DNA of 64,000 bases from Flavobacterium sp. LHD-85 (GCF_030929595.1 NZ_JAVFVR010000016.1:1-64000); one strand, 5' to 3'. Positions 32,233 through 41,639 are shown, counted from the first letter of the stretch. The notes: generated by a model from the sequence alone, not told the origin. Numbers and translations are program-made.

Positions 32233-34465
32233 CAAAAGCCATCAAAGCATTCATTTTTTTCTTGTCTCCTACAACCCAGAGAATATCATTTTTCTCTAGG
32301 ATCAAACTAGATTCTGGGTTTAGGATACGGTTTCCATTTCTTTCAATTCCTACAACCATTCCGTCTGTTTTGGCTCTGAATTGGCCAATGCTTTTTTGGA
32401 TAAATTCATCTTGAGAAACTTCAAGCTGGCGTAAAACAATATCGGTTTCTTCTACTTTTGTAGGCGGTTCTGTTTCGTTTTGAGTTAAGAATTTTGTGAA
32501 TTCTGCAATTTGTGCATCAGTTCCGATTACGCAAATTTCGTCGCCTGGAAATAAGCGTTCGGTTTTGGTCGGAATCGGAATGGTAACTTCTCCTCGTTTA
32601 ATGTAGGCAATATTTATTCCGAGTTGTTCGCGAATTCGGAGTTCTTGTAAAGTTTGTCCAACTAAATTAGATTCTTTTTTAATTTCAAAGAAAGACATGT
32701 GTCCGTCCCAGGGCATTAAATTGGCATATCTTCTGTCGATCTTTTTGTTTTCACGATCGTTGAGGTTTTTCAAAAAGTGATTTTCGATTTTATGATACTG
32801 CTCGTTTAGTTTTTTAGGGAAAATTTGATAAGCTCCAATTGCAATAATCAGCGCTATAAATGCCACTAAAGGAGAGAAGAAAATATTTAATAAGAATCCG
32901 ACAAAGAATAGACCGAGACTCATTCTTATCAAGATCAGCATTAAAAGTGCACCACGGTATTTACGTTCTTCCCAAAGAGCTTCAACTTCATCTACTTTAA
33001 CTCGGCGAAGTGAAAGCGCCCATAAAAATGGTGCAATTACAACCAATGTTAGCAAGGCAGCCAAAGTATTTCCGAATCTTGTATCGGCAACCAAAGGCGC
33101 TACAAATTTAGATGACAATAATATAATAGCCGTAATAATAATAGTATGAAGAATTATTTGTGTAATCGAAGAACGAAGAACAATCTGCCAAGTGCTGACA
33201 GACTTAATTGCTTGCGCATTCACACTATAACGGTTAATGTTTTTAACCCATCTTTTTGGCATTTTAGCCTCTAAATATAAAGCAAAGCTCTCCGAATATT
33301 TAATTAAAAAAGGAGTAGTAAAGGTGGTAATTGCAGATACAGCCACAATAATTGGGTATAAGAAATCGCTTGTAACTTTTAAAGACATTCCGAGAGTGGC
33401 AATAATAAACGAGAACTCCCCAATTTGCGCCAAACTCATTCCTGTTTGTACCGATTGTTTTAAAGGCTGGCCAGAAATTAATGCTCCAATAGAGGAACTA
33501 AAGGCTTTTCCGAATATGGTCAATAAAGTAATTATAGCCACCGGAAGTGCATAATTAATTAAAGTAACCGGATTGATTAACATTCCCACCGATACAAAGA
33601 AAACGGCACCAAAAAAATCTTTTACAGGCTGTATTAAATGTTCGATTTTTTCTGCCATCGTAGTTTCAGCAATAATAGATCCCATGATGAAAGCGCCTAA
33701 TGCCGGAGAAAAACCAACATTTGAAGCAAAAATTACCATCATTAAACATAAGGCTAAGGAGATAATCAATAGCATTTCGTCGGTTAAGAGGTGTTTTGCT
33801 TTTTTGAAAATAGTCGGAATGATAAAGATTCCTCCTAAGAACCAAATGATTAAAAAGAAAACTAGTTTTAAAACAGATTGGAGTAGTGCAGTTCCCGAAA
33901 CTTGATCGCTAACAGCAATGGTGGATAGTAAAACCAGCATTAAAATGGCAACAATATCTTCTACGATTAAAGCTCCAAAAACAATTCCAACAAACTTTTT
34001 TCCTTTTACACCCAGTTCATCAAAAGCTCTAATTATAATCGTTGTGGACGAAATAGAAAGTGTTGCACCCAAGAATATACTGTCCATTTTTCCCCAGCCC
34101 ATCCATTGTCCGACTGCATAACCAATTACGGTCATAAACAAGATCTGGGTTATGGCGGTGACAGACGAAGTTCCTCCAACCTTCATTAGTTTTTTAAAGC
34201 TGAATTCGAGTCCTAAACTAAAAAGTAAAAATATAACCCCAATTTCTGCCCAAACTTCAACACTTTTCATGTCGGTGATAGATGGGAAAAAATCAAAATG
34301 GTTTCCGGCCAAAAATCCTGCGATCAGGTAACCCAAAACCAAAGGTTGTTTTAATCTTTTAAATAATAGAACGGCAATTCCGGCAGTCATTAGGATTAAT
34401 CCTAAATCACTAATTAAAGGTTGTAAGTGGTGTGTGGTTTCTGCAGCGGCATTTAATGCAATCAT
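32189..34465 (-). CDS. Monovalent cation:proton antiporter, KefB/CPA2-like, with RCK C-terminal domains
   Basis: The 758-residue protein has about twelve membrane segments (1-400) in the CPA2 fold (LGLILMTAGIAVLLFKRLKQPLVLGYLIAGFLAG, FLLFSLGLEFSFKKL). Further membrane segments lie at about 425-555. Two TrkA-C-type domains follow (about 600-680 and 690-750: GQTLQELRIREQLGINIAYIKRGEVTIPIPTKTERLFPGDEICVIG). No full RCK-N nucleotide-binding domain is seen. It probably exports K+ or Na+ against protons. The last residues (GAKIQRDRGSKIS) come from a dispersed repeat. Confidence 0.92.
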   Translation of the reverse strand: MIALNAAAETTHHLQPLISDLGLILMTAGIAVLLFKRLKQPLVLGYLIAGFLAGNHFDFFPSITDMKSVEVWAEIGVIFLLFSLGLEFSFKKLMKVGGTSSVTAITQILFMTVIGYAVGQWMGWGKMDSIFLGATLSISSTTIIIRAFDELGVKGKKFVGIVFGALIVEDIVAILMLVLLSTIAVSDQVSGTALLQSVLKLVFFLIIWFLGGIFIIPTIFKKAKHLLTDEMLLIISLALCLMMVIFASNVGFSPALGAFIMGSIIAETTMAEKIEHLIQPVKDFFGAVFFVSVGMLINPVTLINYALPVAIITLLTIFGKAFSSSIGALISGQPLKQSVQTGMSLAQIGEFSFIIATLGMSLKVTSDFLYPIIVAVSAITTFTTPFLIKYSESFALYLEAKMPKRWVKNINRYSVNAQAIKSVSTWQIVLRSSITQIILHTIIITAIILLSSKFVAPLVADTRFGNTLAALLTLVVIAPFLWALSLRRVKVDEVEALWEERKYRGALLMLILIRMSLGLFFVGFLLNIFFSPLVAFIALIIAIGAYQIFPKKLNEQYHKIENHFLKNLNDRENKKIDRRYANLMPWDGHMSFFEIKKESNLVGQTLQELRIREQLGINIAYIKRGEVTIPIPTKTERLFPGDEICVIGTDAQIAEFTKFLTQNETEPPTKVEETDIVLRQLEVSQDEFIQKSIGQFRAKTDGMVVGIERNGNRILNPESSLILEKNDILWVVGDKKKMNALMAFEGAKIQRDRGSKIS

Positions 34466-34578
34466 ATAAAAATGTGGTATTTTTTAGCGGCTGATCCAGC
34501 TTTTTGTTTCAAATGAAATTCATTAGCTCCAATTAAAATAAAAGGAGTGTAATCTGGATTTGCCTCTGGATTTAATAA

Positions 34579-34610
34579 AAAAAAGCTATCTCGATAAAGA
34601 TAGCTTTTTT
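34579..34610 (-). terminator. Rho-independent terminator of purB
   Basis: A 13-bp stem, AAAAAAGCTATCT / AGATAGCTTTTTT, with a 6-base loop and T-rich ends. It lies 24 bases past the purB stop. Confidence 0.85.
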
Positions 34611-34633
34611 TGGTAAAATATTTGGTATTTTTC

Positions 34634-35980
34634 TTAGATTCCTGTGTAATTGCTAGGAGTTATAGCCAATAATTCTGCTCTAACTGAATCTGAAACTTCC
34701 AAGGTTGCAATGAAATTGTGAATTGCGTTTTTGTCGATTGCTTCATTTGTTCTAGTTAAACCCTTTAAAGCTTCGTACGGATTTGGATATGCTTCGCGAC
34801 GTAAAATAGTTTGGATCGCTTCAGCAACTACTGCCCAGTTTTTCTCTAAATCTTCAGCAAATTTACTTTCGTTTAAAAGCAATTTGTTCAAGCCTTTTAA
34901 AGTTGCTTCAAAAGCAATAATAGTATGTCCGAAAGGAACACCAACATTGCGCAAAACAGTACTGTCTGTTAAATCACGCTGTAATCTTGAAACTGGTAAT
35001 TTTGCCGCTAAATGCTCGAAAATAGCATTCGCAATTCCTAAGTTTCCTTCAGAATTTTCAAAATCAATTGGGTTTACTTTGTGCGGCATTGCAGAAGAAC
35101 CAATTTCTCCAGCTTTGATTTTTTGTTTGAAATAATCCATCGAAACATACGTCCAGATATCACGATCTAAATCGATGATAATGGTGTTGATTCTTTTTAA
35201 AGCATCAAAGAAAGCAGCGAAATGATCGTAGTGTTCAATTTGAGTGGTTGGGAAAGAATGTTTTAAACCAAGATCTGTTTCAACAAATTTGTTTCCGAAT
35301 TGTTTCCAGTCAATTTGTGGGTATGCTACGTGGTGCGCATTAAAGTTTCCTGTTGCTCCTCCAAATTTAGCTGCAAACGGAATATTGAACAACAAACGCA
35401 TTTGCTCTTCTAAACGCTCTACGAAAACCAAAATTTCTTTTCCTAAACGAGTAGGAGAAGCTGGCTGTCCGTGCGTGCGAGCTAACATTGGAATATCTTT
35501 CCATTCAACACTTAATTCTTTTAATTTTGCAATTACAGCAATTAAAGTCGGCATATAAACTTGCTCAAACGCTTCTTTTGTAGAAAGCGGAATGGCAGTG
35601 TTATTAATATCTTGAGACGTTAATCCGAAGTGAATGAACTCTTTGTATTGAGATAAACCTAATTTCTCAAAAGCATCTTTTATAAAGTATTCAACCGCTT
35701 TTACGTCGTGGTTGGTTACTTTTTCTGTTTCTTTAATCCAAAGTGCATCTTCAGTTGAGAAGTTTTTGTAGATGTTTCTCAAGCTTTCAAACAAACTAGA
35801 ATCAATACCTTGTAGTTGAGGCAATGGAATTTGGCATAAAGCAATGAAGTATTCCACTTCAACCAAAACGCGGTATTTTATTAAAGCTTCTTCAGAGAAG
35901 AAAGGTGCTAAATTTTGAGTTTTATTTCTATATCTTCCGTCAATTGGCGATATAGCATTCAATTCGTTTAGAGTAGTCAT
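34634..35980 (-). CDS. purB: Adenylosuccinate lyase
   Basis: I choose the ATG at 35980 (MTTLNELNAISPIDGRYR, 448 residues); the frame runs on to 36007 but that adds nine non-family residues. The fumarase-fold signature GSSAMPHKVNPIDFEN is intact, as are TSQDINNT and the His in RTHGQPASPT. It cleaves SAICAR and adenylosuccinate in purine synthesis. The length fits the E. coli-type enzyme. A -7-like TATATTTG box (36012-36005, minus strand) lies just upstream. Confidence 0.97.
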   Translation of the reverse strand: MTTLNELNAISPIDGRYRNKTQNLAPFFSEEALIKYRVLVEVEYFIALCQIPLPQLQGIDSSLFESLRNIYKNFSTEDALWIKETEKVTNHDVKAVEYFIKDAFEKLGLSQYKEFIHFGLTSQDINNTAIPLSTKEAFEQVYMPTLIAVIAKLKELSVEWKDIPMLARTHGQPASPTRLGKEILVFVERLEEQMRLLFNIPFAAKFGGATGNFNAHHVAYPQIDWKQFGNKFVETDLGLKHSFPTTQIEHYDHFAAFFDALKRINTIIIDLDRDIWTYVSMDYFKQKIKAGEIGSSAMPHKVNPIDFENSEGNLGIANAIFEHLAAKLPVSRLQRDLTDSTVLRNVGVPFGHTIIAFEATLKGLNKLLLNESKFAEDLEKNWAVVAEAIQTILRREAYPNPYEALKGLTRTNEAIDKNAIHNFIATLEVSDSVRAELLAITPSNYTGI

Positions 35981-36083
35981 TGTTATGTTGTTTTTCGAAA
36001 GGTGCAAATATAAATAGAATTTGCGGATTAAAAGTTATTCTAAAGTCAATTGAAGGCATTTTAAAAGGTAAAAAAGAATACAA

Positions 36084-36169
36084 AACACAAATTTCACAAA
36101 TTGACACGGATTTTTTTGCTACTTGATAGATAATACAAAAGATTCGTGTCAATTTGTGAAATTTGTGTT
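36084..36169. repeat. 28-bp inverted repeat between purB and cobB
   Basis: The arms at 36084-36111 and 36142-36169 (core CACAAATTTCACAAATTGACACG) are reverse complements with one mismatch, around a 30-base spacer. They lie just past the cobB stop. The same wording is typical of Flavobacterium intergenic DNA. It could also serve as cobB terminator. Confidence 0.65.
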
Positions 36170-36184
36170 CAATAAATGATGTGC

Positions 36185-36874
36185 TTAAATCGATTTTAGT
36201 TTTTCTCTCAAATCGGCAACCCCTTCAGAAGCAAATTTGGCAATGGTTTCAACTTTATTGCGAAGGTTCGGAATTGAAATAGGTTTTGGATCTATATAAA
36301 AAACAGGAGTTGTGCTTGGAGTATAAGAAATTAATCCAGCAGCAGGATAAACTTGTAATGAAGTGCCAATAACAGCAAAATAATCTGCAGTTTCGGTAAT
36401 GTCAATGGCTTCCTCGAGTGCAGGAACTTCTTCGCCAAACCAAACAATATGTGGGCGCAATTGATGTCCGTTTGCATCAAAATCTCCAGTAAGCAAATCT
36501 TCTGTCCAATCTAAAATCAGGTTTTTATTTTGAGTGCTTCGTACTTTTAGCAATTCGCCATGCAAATGCAAAACGTTTGTGCTTCCTGCGCGTTCATGAA
36601 GATCGTCAACGTTTTGAGTGATAATCTGCACGTCGAAGTCTTTCTCCAATTCAGCCAAAATAATATGACCCAAATTCGGATTTACTTCTTTTAACTGTTG
36701 GCGTCTTTTATTGTAAAAATCTAGAACCAATTCCTGATTTTTATGCCAGCCTTCTGGAGTGGCAACTTCCATAACATCATGTCCTTCCCATAAACCATCG
36801 CTATCGCGAAAAGTCTTAATGCCGCTTTCGGCACTGATTCCTGCTCCTGTTAAAACAACAAGTTTCTTTTTCAT
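36185..36874 (-). CDS. cobB: SIR2-family NAD-dependent deacylase (class III, CobB-like)
   Basis: The 229-residue protein has GAGISAESG at about 10-18, TFRDSDGLWEG, TQNVDDLHERAGS, catalytic His105 in HLHGEL, and GTSLQVYPAAGL. Y54 and R57 (FYNKRRQQ) match the Tyr/Arg pair that gives class III sirtuins their desuccinylase and demalonylase activity. The zinc-ribbon cysteines seen in many sirtuins are absent. It removes acyl groups from lysine using NAD+. It is transcribed alone, opposite to the sulfation-type operon. Confidence 0.95.
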   Translation of the reverse strand: MKKKLVVLTGAGISAESGIKTFRDSDGLWEGHDVMEVATPEGWHKNQELVLDFYNKRRQQLKEVNPNLGHIILAELEKDFDVQIITQNVDDLHERAGSTNVLHLHGELLKVRSTQNKNLILDWTEDLLTGDFDANGHQLRPHIVWFGEEVPALEEAIDITETADYFAVIGTSLQVYPAAGLISYTPSTTPVFYIDPKPISIPNLRNKVETIAKFASEGVADLREKLKSI

Positions 36875-37039
36875 TCTTAGTTTTTTAAAAGATAAAAATA
36901 GTGATTTCTTTATTCAAATGTTTAGTAAATAGTAAGGAGAGACTGCAATTTTTTGGATAAAATAATGGGGGTTTATACGCTTTGTCTCTCTTTCTGAATT
37001 GTTTAATTTTAATGTTCTGTTTGGTAAAAGTGATTCAGT

Positions 37040-37567
37040 ATGATTTTAATTCAGTTTACAGGGCTGTCAGGTTCAGGAAAAACCACACTGGCGGAAAATG
37101 TCCGGCATCTGCTGCTTCAAAACAATTACGAAGCAGAAATAGTAGATGGCGATGTTTACAGGCAGACAATCTGTAAAGATTTGGGATTTTCTAAAGAAGA
37201 TCGCTGCGAAAATGTAAGACGTCTTTTTAACGTTGGTAGAAGTTTGATCAAGGAAAATAAAATCGTTTTGATGTCAGTTATAAATCCTTATGAAAATGTT
37301 AGAAATGAATTAAGAACTTTTGAATTTGTAAAAACAGTATTTCTAGATTGTTCTATTGCTAATTTGATTGAAAGAGATCCAAAAGGGTTGTACAAAAGAG
37401 CATTATTGCCAGACCATGATCAAAATAAAATTAGAAGTTTTACGGGGATAAGTGATGTTTTTGAAATTCCAGAAAAAGCAGATTTGGTCTTAAAAACAGA
37501 TTCTGAAACGGTTTCTGCCTCTGCCCATAAACTGTACAATTTTATAATTAGCAATTTAAATTTTTAA
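37040..37567 (+). CDS. cysC: Adenylylsulfate (APS) kinase
   Basis: The 175-residue protein has the P-loop GLSGSGKTT (8-16), DGDVYR (36-42), GFSKEDRCENVRRL, DPKGLYKRAL and the FTGISDVFEIPEKADLVL block. All are diagnostic of CysC. It phosphorylates APS to PAPS. It starts a three-gene plus-strand operon with spacings of 5 and 3 bases. ATP sulfurylase (CysD/CysN) is not in this window. Its neighbour, a PAPS-type sulfotransferase, suggests the PAPS is made for transfer, not for sulfate reduction. That is inference from context. Confidence 0.92.
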   Translation: MILIQFTGLSGSGKTTLAENVRHLLLQNNYEAEIVDGDVYRQTICKDLGFSKEDRCENVRRLFNVGRSLIKENKIVLMSVINPYENVRNELRTFEFVKTVFLDCSIANLIERDPKGLYKRALLPDHDQNKIRSFTGISDVFEIPEKADLVLKTDSETVSASAHKLYNFIISNLNF

Positions 37568-37572
37568 GGCTT

Positions 37573-38262
37573 ATGAATCCTTCTTCTTGTCAGCTTCCCA
37601 TTTCTTTTTCGATAGAAAAACTTCAAAATGATTTAGTGACTTGCGAGACCAATTTATGGACACCGCATTTTAATATCAATCGTTACGAAGGGAAATGGAC
37701 AAGTGTTTCTTTGCGATCGCAATCTGGTTTGGAAACCGATATACTTTCTTTTGCAGATAAAGAATATAAAAATACGCCTTTGCTTGACAGCTGTCCGTAT
37801 TTTAAAGAAATAATGGATTGGTTTGAATGCGAAAAAGAAGCAGTGAGATTATTAAGGCTCGGTCCTGATAGCGAGATCAAAGAGCATTGTGATAATGATA
37901 CCTCTTATGAAGATGGTTTTTTTAGGATTCATGTTCCTATAATTACCAATTCTGAAGTTTATTTTTATGTAGATAAAAAACTAGTTCCAATGAAAATGGG
38001 AGAGTGCTGGTATGCTAATTTTCAATTGCCGCATAGTGTTCAAAATAAAAGTTCGGAACCTAGGATTCACTTAACATTGGATTGCATAAGAAATGACTGG
38101 TCTGATGAATTGTTTTCTAAAATGGGTTTTGATGTGAATTTTGTGCCCAAGAAACAATATTCAGATGACGTAAAACAGCAGATTATTGATGAGCTTTCAA
38201 GAAATCCATCTGAAACTAATGCTAAGATTATTGCCGAGCTTCAATCACAAATGAATTTATAA
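37573..38262 (+). CDS. Aspartyl/asparaginyl beta-hydroxylase-fold 2-oxoglutarate dioxygenase
   Basis: The 229-residue protein has the AspH/LpxO signature: VRLLRLGPDSEIKEHCDND with the first iron His105, R118 in FFRIHVPI, the second His154 in QLPHSVQNKS, and the 2-oxoglutarate Arg164 ten residues later, as in AspH. No signal peptide or membrane segment is seen, so it is cytosolic, unlike LpxO. The substrate is unknown: a peptide side chain, an acyl chain or a small molecule are all possible. It sits between APS kinase and the sulfotransferase, so hydroxylation followed by sulfation of the new hydroxyl is a plausible order. Confidence 0.85.
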   Translation: MNPSSCQLPISFSIEKLQNDLVTCETNLWTPHFNINRYEGKWTSVSLRSQSGLETDILSFADKEYKNTPLLDSCPYFKEIMDWFECEKEAVRLLRLGPDSEIKEHCDNDTSYEDGFFRIHVPIITNSEVYFYVDKKLVPMKMGECWYANFQLPHSVQNKSSEPRIHLTLDCIRNDWSDELFSKMGFDVNFVPKKQYSDDVKQQIIDELSRNPSETNAKIIAELQSQMNL

Positions 38263-38265
38263 AAA

Positions 38266-39234
38266 ATGGAAAATCTAAAAGATTGTATTGCAAATTGGAT
38301 TCCGATTAAATTGATTGAAAGAGAGAATGAAGTTTATTTTGAATGGATTTATTTCGCGGATATTCCTTTTGCAGATCCTTTTTTTGAAGAAACAATTGTG
38401 AAATGTAAAAGTCACAGCTATAATTCAAAGCCGTTTAAATTAATTAGTACAGCAGAAAATCTGATTGATTGGTCTAAAGAACTTGATTTTGTTGAATTGA
38501 AAGGATTGGTTTTTCATGTATCAAGATGTGGATCGACTATGTTGAGTCAGTCTCTGGCGACTTCAGCTGAAAATGTTATGGTTTCTGAGGCTCCTATTAT
38601 TGACGAGATTTTAAGAAGTGATTTTTTTGATGAAGATACCAGAACGGTTTTGCTCGAATCGGTTATTAGATTGCTTGGGCAAAAGAGATTTGGAGAACAA
38701 AAGAATCTTATTGTAAAATTGGATGCGTGGAGTATTTTTAAGGCTTCTTATCTTAGGTCGATTTTTCCTGAAATTCCTTTTGCTTTATTGTATCGAAATC
38801 CAGGAGAGGTTCTAAGATCGCATCAGAAAATGGCAGGAATGCATATGGTGCCTAATTTAATTCCGCCTAGTGTTTTTGGAATTACTTTTAAAGAAATTCA
38901 AGAGACAAGTTTTCAGCAATATCAAGCTTTGGTTTTAGAAAGATATTTTCAAGGTTTTCTAGATTTTTATGAAATTGATCGCAATGTAATTATGCTTAAT
39001 TATAATGATGGAATGAAAAATGTTATAGAACGATTTATATCTTTTATTGATGTCGATTTTTCTGAAAACGAAATAAATCTAATGTTGGAACGACTTAAAA
39101 AACATTCTAAAAATGAAAATGCTGCTTTCGTTGGAGATTCATATAAAGATGATGTTTTGTCTGTTAATTTGGATGAAGTTAATGTACTTCACGAAAAGCT
39201 TAATGCCAATTTCATTGAAGATTTAGCGCGTTGA
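38266..39234 (+). CDS. PAPS-dependent sulfotransferase family protein
   Basis: The 322-residue protein has the PAPS 5'-phosphosulfate loop in SRCGSTML (86-93) and the 3'-phosphate site in YRNPGEVLRSHQK (R176, S185), as in sulfotransferases of the Sulfotransfer_3 type. There is no signal or membrane part. It starts three bases after the hydroxylase stop. The acceptor is unknown. The next gene (trmH) has its own promoter, so the operon seems to end here. Confidence 0.85.
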   Translation: MENLKDCIANWIPIKLIERENEVYFEWIYFADIPFADPFFEETIVKCKSHSYNSKPFKLISTAENLIDWSKELDFVELKGLVFHVSRCGSTMLSQSLATSAENVMVSEAPIIDEILRSDFFDEDTRTVLLESVIRLLGQKRFGEQKNLIVKLDAWSIFKASYLRSIFPEIPFALLYRNPGEVLRSHQKMAGMHMVPNLIPPSVFGITFKEIQETSFQQYQALVLERYFQGFLDFYEIDRNVIMLNYNDGMKNVIERFISFIDVDFSENEINLMLERLKKHSKNENAAFVGDSYKDDVLSVNLDEVNVLHEKLNANFIEDLAR

Positions 39235-39270
39235 AAATTTAGTTGGATTCTTCTTTCTCTATTATTTATG

Positions 39271-39278
39271 TATTTTTG
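39271..39278 (+). promoter_or_regulatory. -7 box of trmH
   Basis: TATTTTTG matches TAnnTTTG, 17 bases before the ATG at 39296. It suggests trmH is transcribed separately from the sulfotransferase operon. Confidence 0.45.
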
Positions 39279-39295
39279 CGCCAAACTTAAATAAA

Positions 39296-39958
39296 ATGAT
39301 TGATTTAGATTATCTCGCATTCTTAGAAAACATATTAACTGATAATAGAAAAGCTAATTTTTTAAAAGTACTAGAAAATAGAACAAAACATTTTACAGTT
39401 GCAGTAGAAGATGTTTATCAGATGCACAATACAAGCGCGGTAATGCGAAGCTGCGAAGTTTTTGGAATTCAGGAATTAAATGTAATTGAGCAGCGTTTTG
39501 GAAAAAGAATCGATAAAGAAATTGCTTTAGGTGCGCAAAAATGGGTTGATATCAATCGATTTGATTCGGTTTCAGGATGTCTTTCTGATTTAAAAAGTAA
39601 AGGATATCAAATTATTGCGACAACTCCGCACGAAAAAGACTGTATGTTGGAAGATTTCGATATTACAAAACCAAGCGCCTTATTTTTCGGAACAGAAAAA
39701 GAAGGTTTGTCACAAGAAATTATGGACAATGCCGATGGTTTCTTAAAAATACCAATGGTTGGTTTCACAGAAAGTTTAAATATTTCTGTTTCTGCAGCAA
39801 TTATCATTCAAAGCTTAACGAATAGACTTAGAAGATCTGATATCGATTGGAAATTGTCTGAAGAAGAAATTTTAGTTAAACGTTTGCTATGGGCGAAAAA
39901 CTCTATAAAAGATATAAAGCGAATTGAAGAGCGTTATTATCAAGATAACCCAAGATAA
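39296..39958 (+). CDS. trmH: TrmH-type tRNA (guanosine-2'-O)-methyltransferase (SPOUT)
   Basis: The 220-residue protein has the SPOUT knot motifs: NTSAVMRSCEVFGIQELNVIE (motif 1), ALFFGTEKEGLSQEI (motif 2) and IPMVGFTESLNISVSAAIII (motif 3). The C-terminal extension fits TrmH, which methylates G18 of tRNAs. The related RlmB group is longer at the N-terminus. The start follows a good -7 box. Confidence 0.9.
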   Translation: MIDLDYLAFLENILTDNRKANFLKVLENRTKHFTVAVEDVYQMHNTSAVMRSCEVFGIQELNVIEQRFGKRIDKEIALGAQKWVDINRFDSVSGCLSDLKSKGYQIIATTPHEKDCMLEDFDITKPSALFFGTEKEGLSQEIMDNADGFLKIPMVGFTESLNISVSAAIIIQSLTNRLRRSDIDWKLSEEEILVKRLLWAKNSIKDIKRIEERYYQDNPR

Positions 39959-39974
39959 ATTTTTTTAAGATTCT

Positions 39975-40035
39975 AAGATGCTAAGATTCTAAGGTTCTAA
40001 GAAAAAAACTTAGTATCTCAGAATCTTAGCATCTT
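39975..40035. terminator. Bidirectional terminator from AAGATTCTAAG repeats
   Basis: AAGATGCTAAGATTCTAAG (39975-39993) pairs with the arm at 40017-40035 with one mismatch. It lies between the convergent trmH and PepSY genes. The same AAGATGCTAAG words occur at 48898-48935. Confidence 0.65.
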
Positions 40036-40040
40036 AAAAT

Positions 40041-41636
40041 TTACTTTTTCAGGAAAAGAATAAAACCTAAAATACTTACAATTAAAATTGAAAGCGCGAC
40101 CAAAACAGTCGCTAAATCCCGAATATTTTTCCCAGCCCAATCCATAAATAAAAATTTGTGAAGAATAGCAAAAGAATAACCTTCAACTCGATCTGAATTA
40201 TTGACAACCGCAGCCAACCTTGATGTTGAAGTTTCGATAAAATAAGTTGTTTTTTCTGGCGTGTCATAGGCTAGCTTTACTACCGGAAGCCTTTTGTTTA
40301 CAAAACCATATTCTCTACTATCAAAATCGGTTAAAACTTTTGACTCAAGCAATTTTATATTTTCAAAAGAAGGTTGAGAATCATCTTCTGAAGTATCAAT
40401 CATTTCGCAACAAGAAGCTTTTGGAGCTCCGTCAGTAAAATAATAAGCTAAAAACTCAGCATATTCCAAATCGAGATTTGGTGCAACTTTATTTGTTGTT
40501 GCATTAATGTAAACCACCTCAGATTTTGATTTTTCTTTTTTATCCCATTTCGAATCTGATTTTGGTATTTTGAACCTTTTTGTTTCTTTTTCAAGCAATT
40601 GACATCTGTAATAAATAGTGTCATTCAGCGTAATTAAGCTAATGTTTTGAAAACGATTCGAATCTAAATTAAGATTATTATTTGCACCAGGAGTTTCTTT
40701 GGTCACAAAAGTCGGTTCGTAAACCATTTGCGATAACGTGTAAGGCGCCCATTTTGTAGTCGCATGATAGGCACCGCTAAAAGCAAAAGTCAAAGTGAAA
40801 AGTGAAATACAGATTCCAATTTGACGATGGTATTTTCTCAATCCTTTTTTTGGTGCTAAATTATCCGTTTTCTTAAATTGTTTCCAAAGCAAACCATAGA
40901 TTAGAATCCCGCTCAAGGCAGAAAACCCAATAATTGACAATAAGATGATCATTGTAATAATTCTGATACTATTATTGCTTATGGCATCTATAAACGACCA
41001 ATTATGAAAAGTGTCGAAAAACCAGATAAAAGCTTGTCGAGAAATTGGGTTATAGGTTGCCAATTTACTAGATGAGGTTTCTACATATACTTGCATGCCA
41101 TCTGGGCGATCAAAACTTAATTTATAAATGGGTAAATAACGATTTACATATTTGTATTGTGAGGTAAATTCGGTTACAACTTCGCTGTGTTTTACAGGAT
41201 TTTTTTGGTCATCTAAGAAATAACGAGACAGCCATTCAGCGTATTTTTGATCTCCGTTTTCTAGTTTTTTAGCATTTGAGGCATCATAATACCAAAGCTC
41301 GCCAAGAATAGTTTTTACTTGATAATAAGTTGAATTATTAAAAGTGACAATTCTAAAATTTTTGAATTGCGATATTTCATTTTTCAGTAAAACTTCCTGA
41401 ATAGAATAATGCAATTGATTTTTATCGATAATGGCTTGTTCGATTTTGTCATGAGCAATTTCAGGTTTGAAAAAGTGCGCCATAAATGGATGCATCAAAC
41501 CAGAAAATGTCCAGAAAATTACAGGAACAATTGTAATCAACCCAATAACACGATGCCATTTGTACATGTGTTGTTTGACTTTTTTGATGAATTTGGAATC
41601 TTTTTTCAAAGATTTTTTATTGTTTTCTTTATTCAT
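40041..41636 (-). CDS. PepSY-associated membrane protein
   Basis: The 531-residue protein has four membrane segments (about 22-50, 220-252, 270-300, 500-528) and two periplasmic PepSY-like regions. The pattern WHRVIGLITIVPVIFWTFSGLMHPFM is the PepSY_TM hallmark, and KYHRQIGICISLFTLTFAFSGAYH repeats it. Members are often beside TonB receptors for iron or copper and are thought to help reduce or move metal. Here it starts 3 bases after the receptor's stop, so the two are one operon. Confidence 0.9.
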   Translation of the reverse strand: MNKENNKKSLKKDSKFIKKVKQHMYKWHRVIGLITIVPVIFWTFSGLMHPFMAHFFKPEIAHDKIEQAIIDKNQLHYSIQEVLLKNEISQFKNFRIVTFNNSTYYQVKTILGELWYYDASNAKKLENGDQKYAEWLSRYFLDDQKNPVKHSEVVTEFTSQYKYVNRYLPIYKLSFDRPDGMQVYVETSSSKLATYNPISRQAFIWFFDTFHNWSFIDAISNNSIRIITMIILLSIIGFSALSGILIYGLLWKQFKKTDNLAPKKGLRKYHRQIGICISLFTLTFAFSGAYHATTKWAPYTLSQMVYEPTFVTKETPGANNNLNLDSNRFQNISLITLNDTIYYRCQLLEKETKRFKIPKSDSKWDKKEKSKSEVVYINATTNKVAPNLDLEYAEFLAYYFTDGAPKASCCEMIDTSEDDSQPSFENIKLLESKVLTDFDSREYGFVNKRLPVVKLAYDTPEKTTYFIETSTSRLAAVVNNSDRVEGYSFAILHKFLFMDWAGKNIRDLATVLVALSILIVSILGFILFLKK

Positions 41637-41639
41637 TCT

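Noticed and set aside
33573-34121. Open frames antisense to the KefB-like gene
   Set aside because: They mirror a strong membrane-protein frame and show no start context or family pattern.
37040-39234. Ordinary sulfate assimilation operon
   Set aside because: No ATP sulfurylase or PAPS reductase is present, and the last gene is a sulfotransferase.
39961-40035. CRISPR-like run of AAGATTCTAAG words
   Set aside because: Units are irregular and form one inverted repeat; there are no equal spacers and no cas genes.
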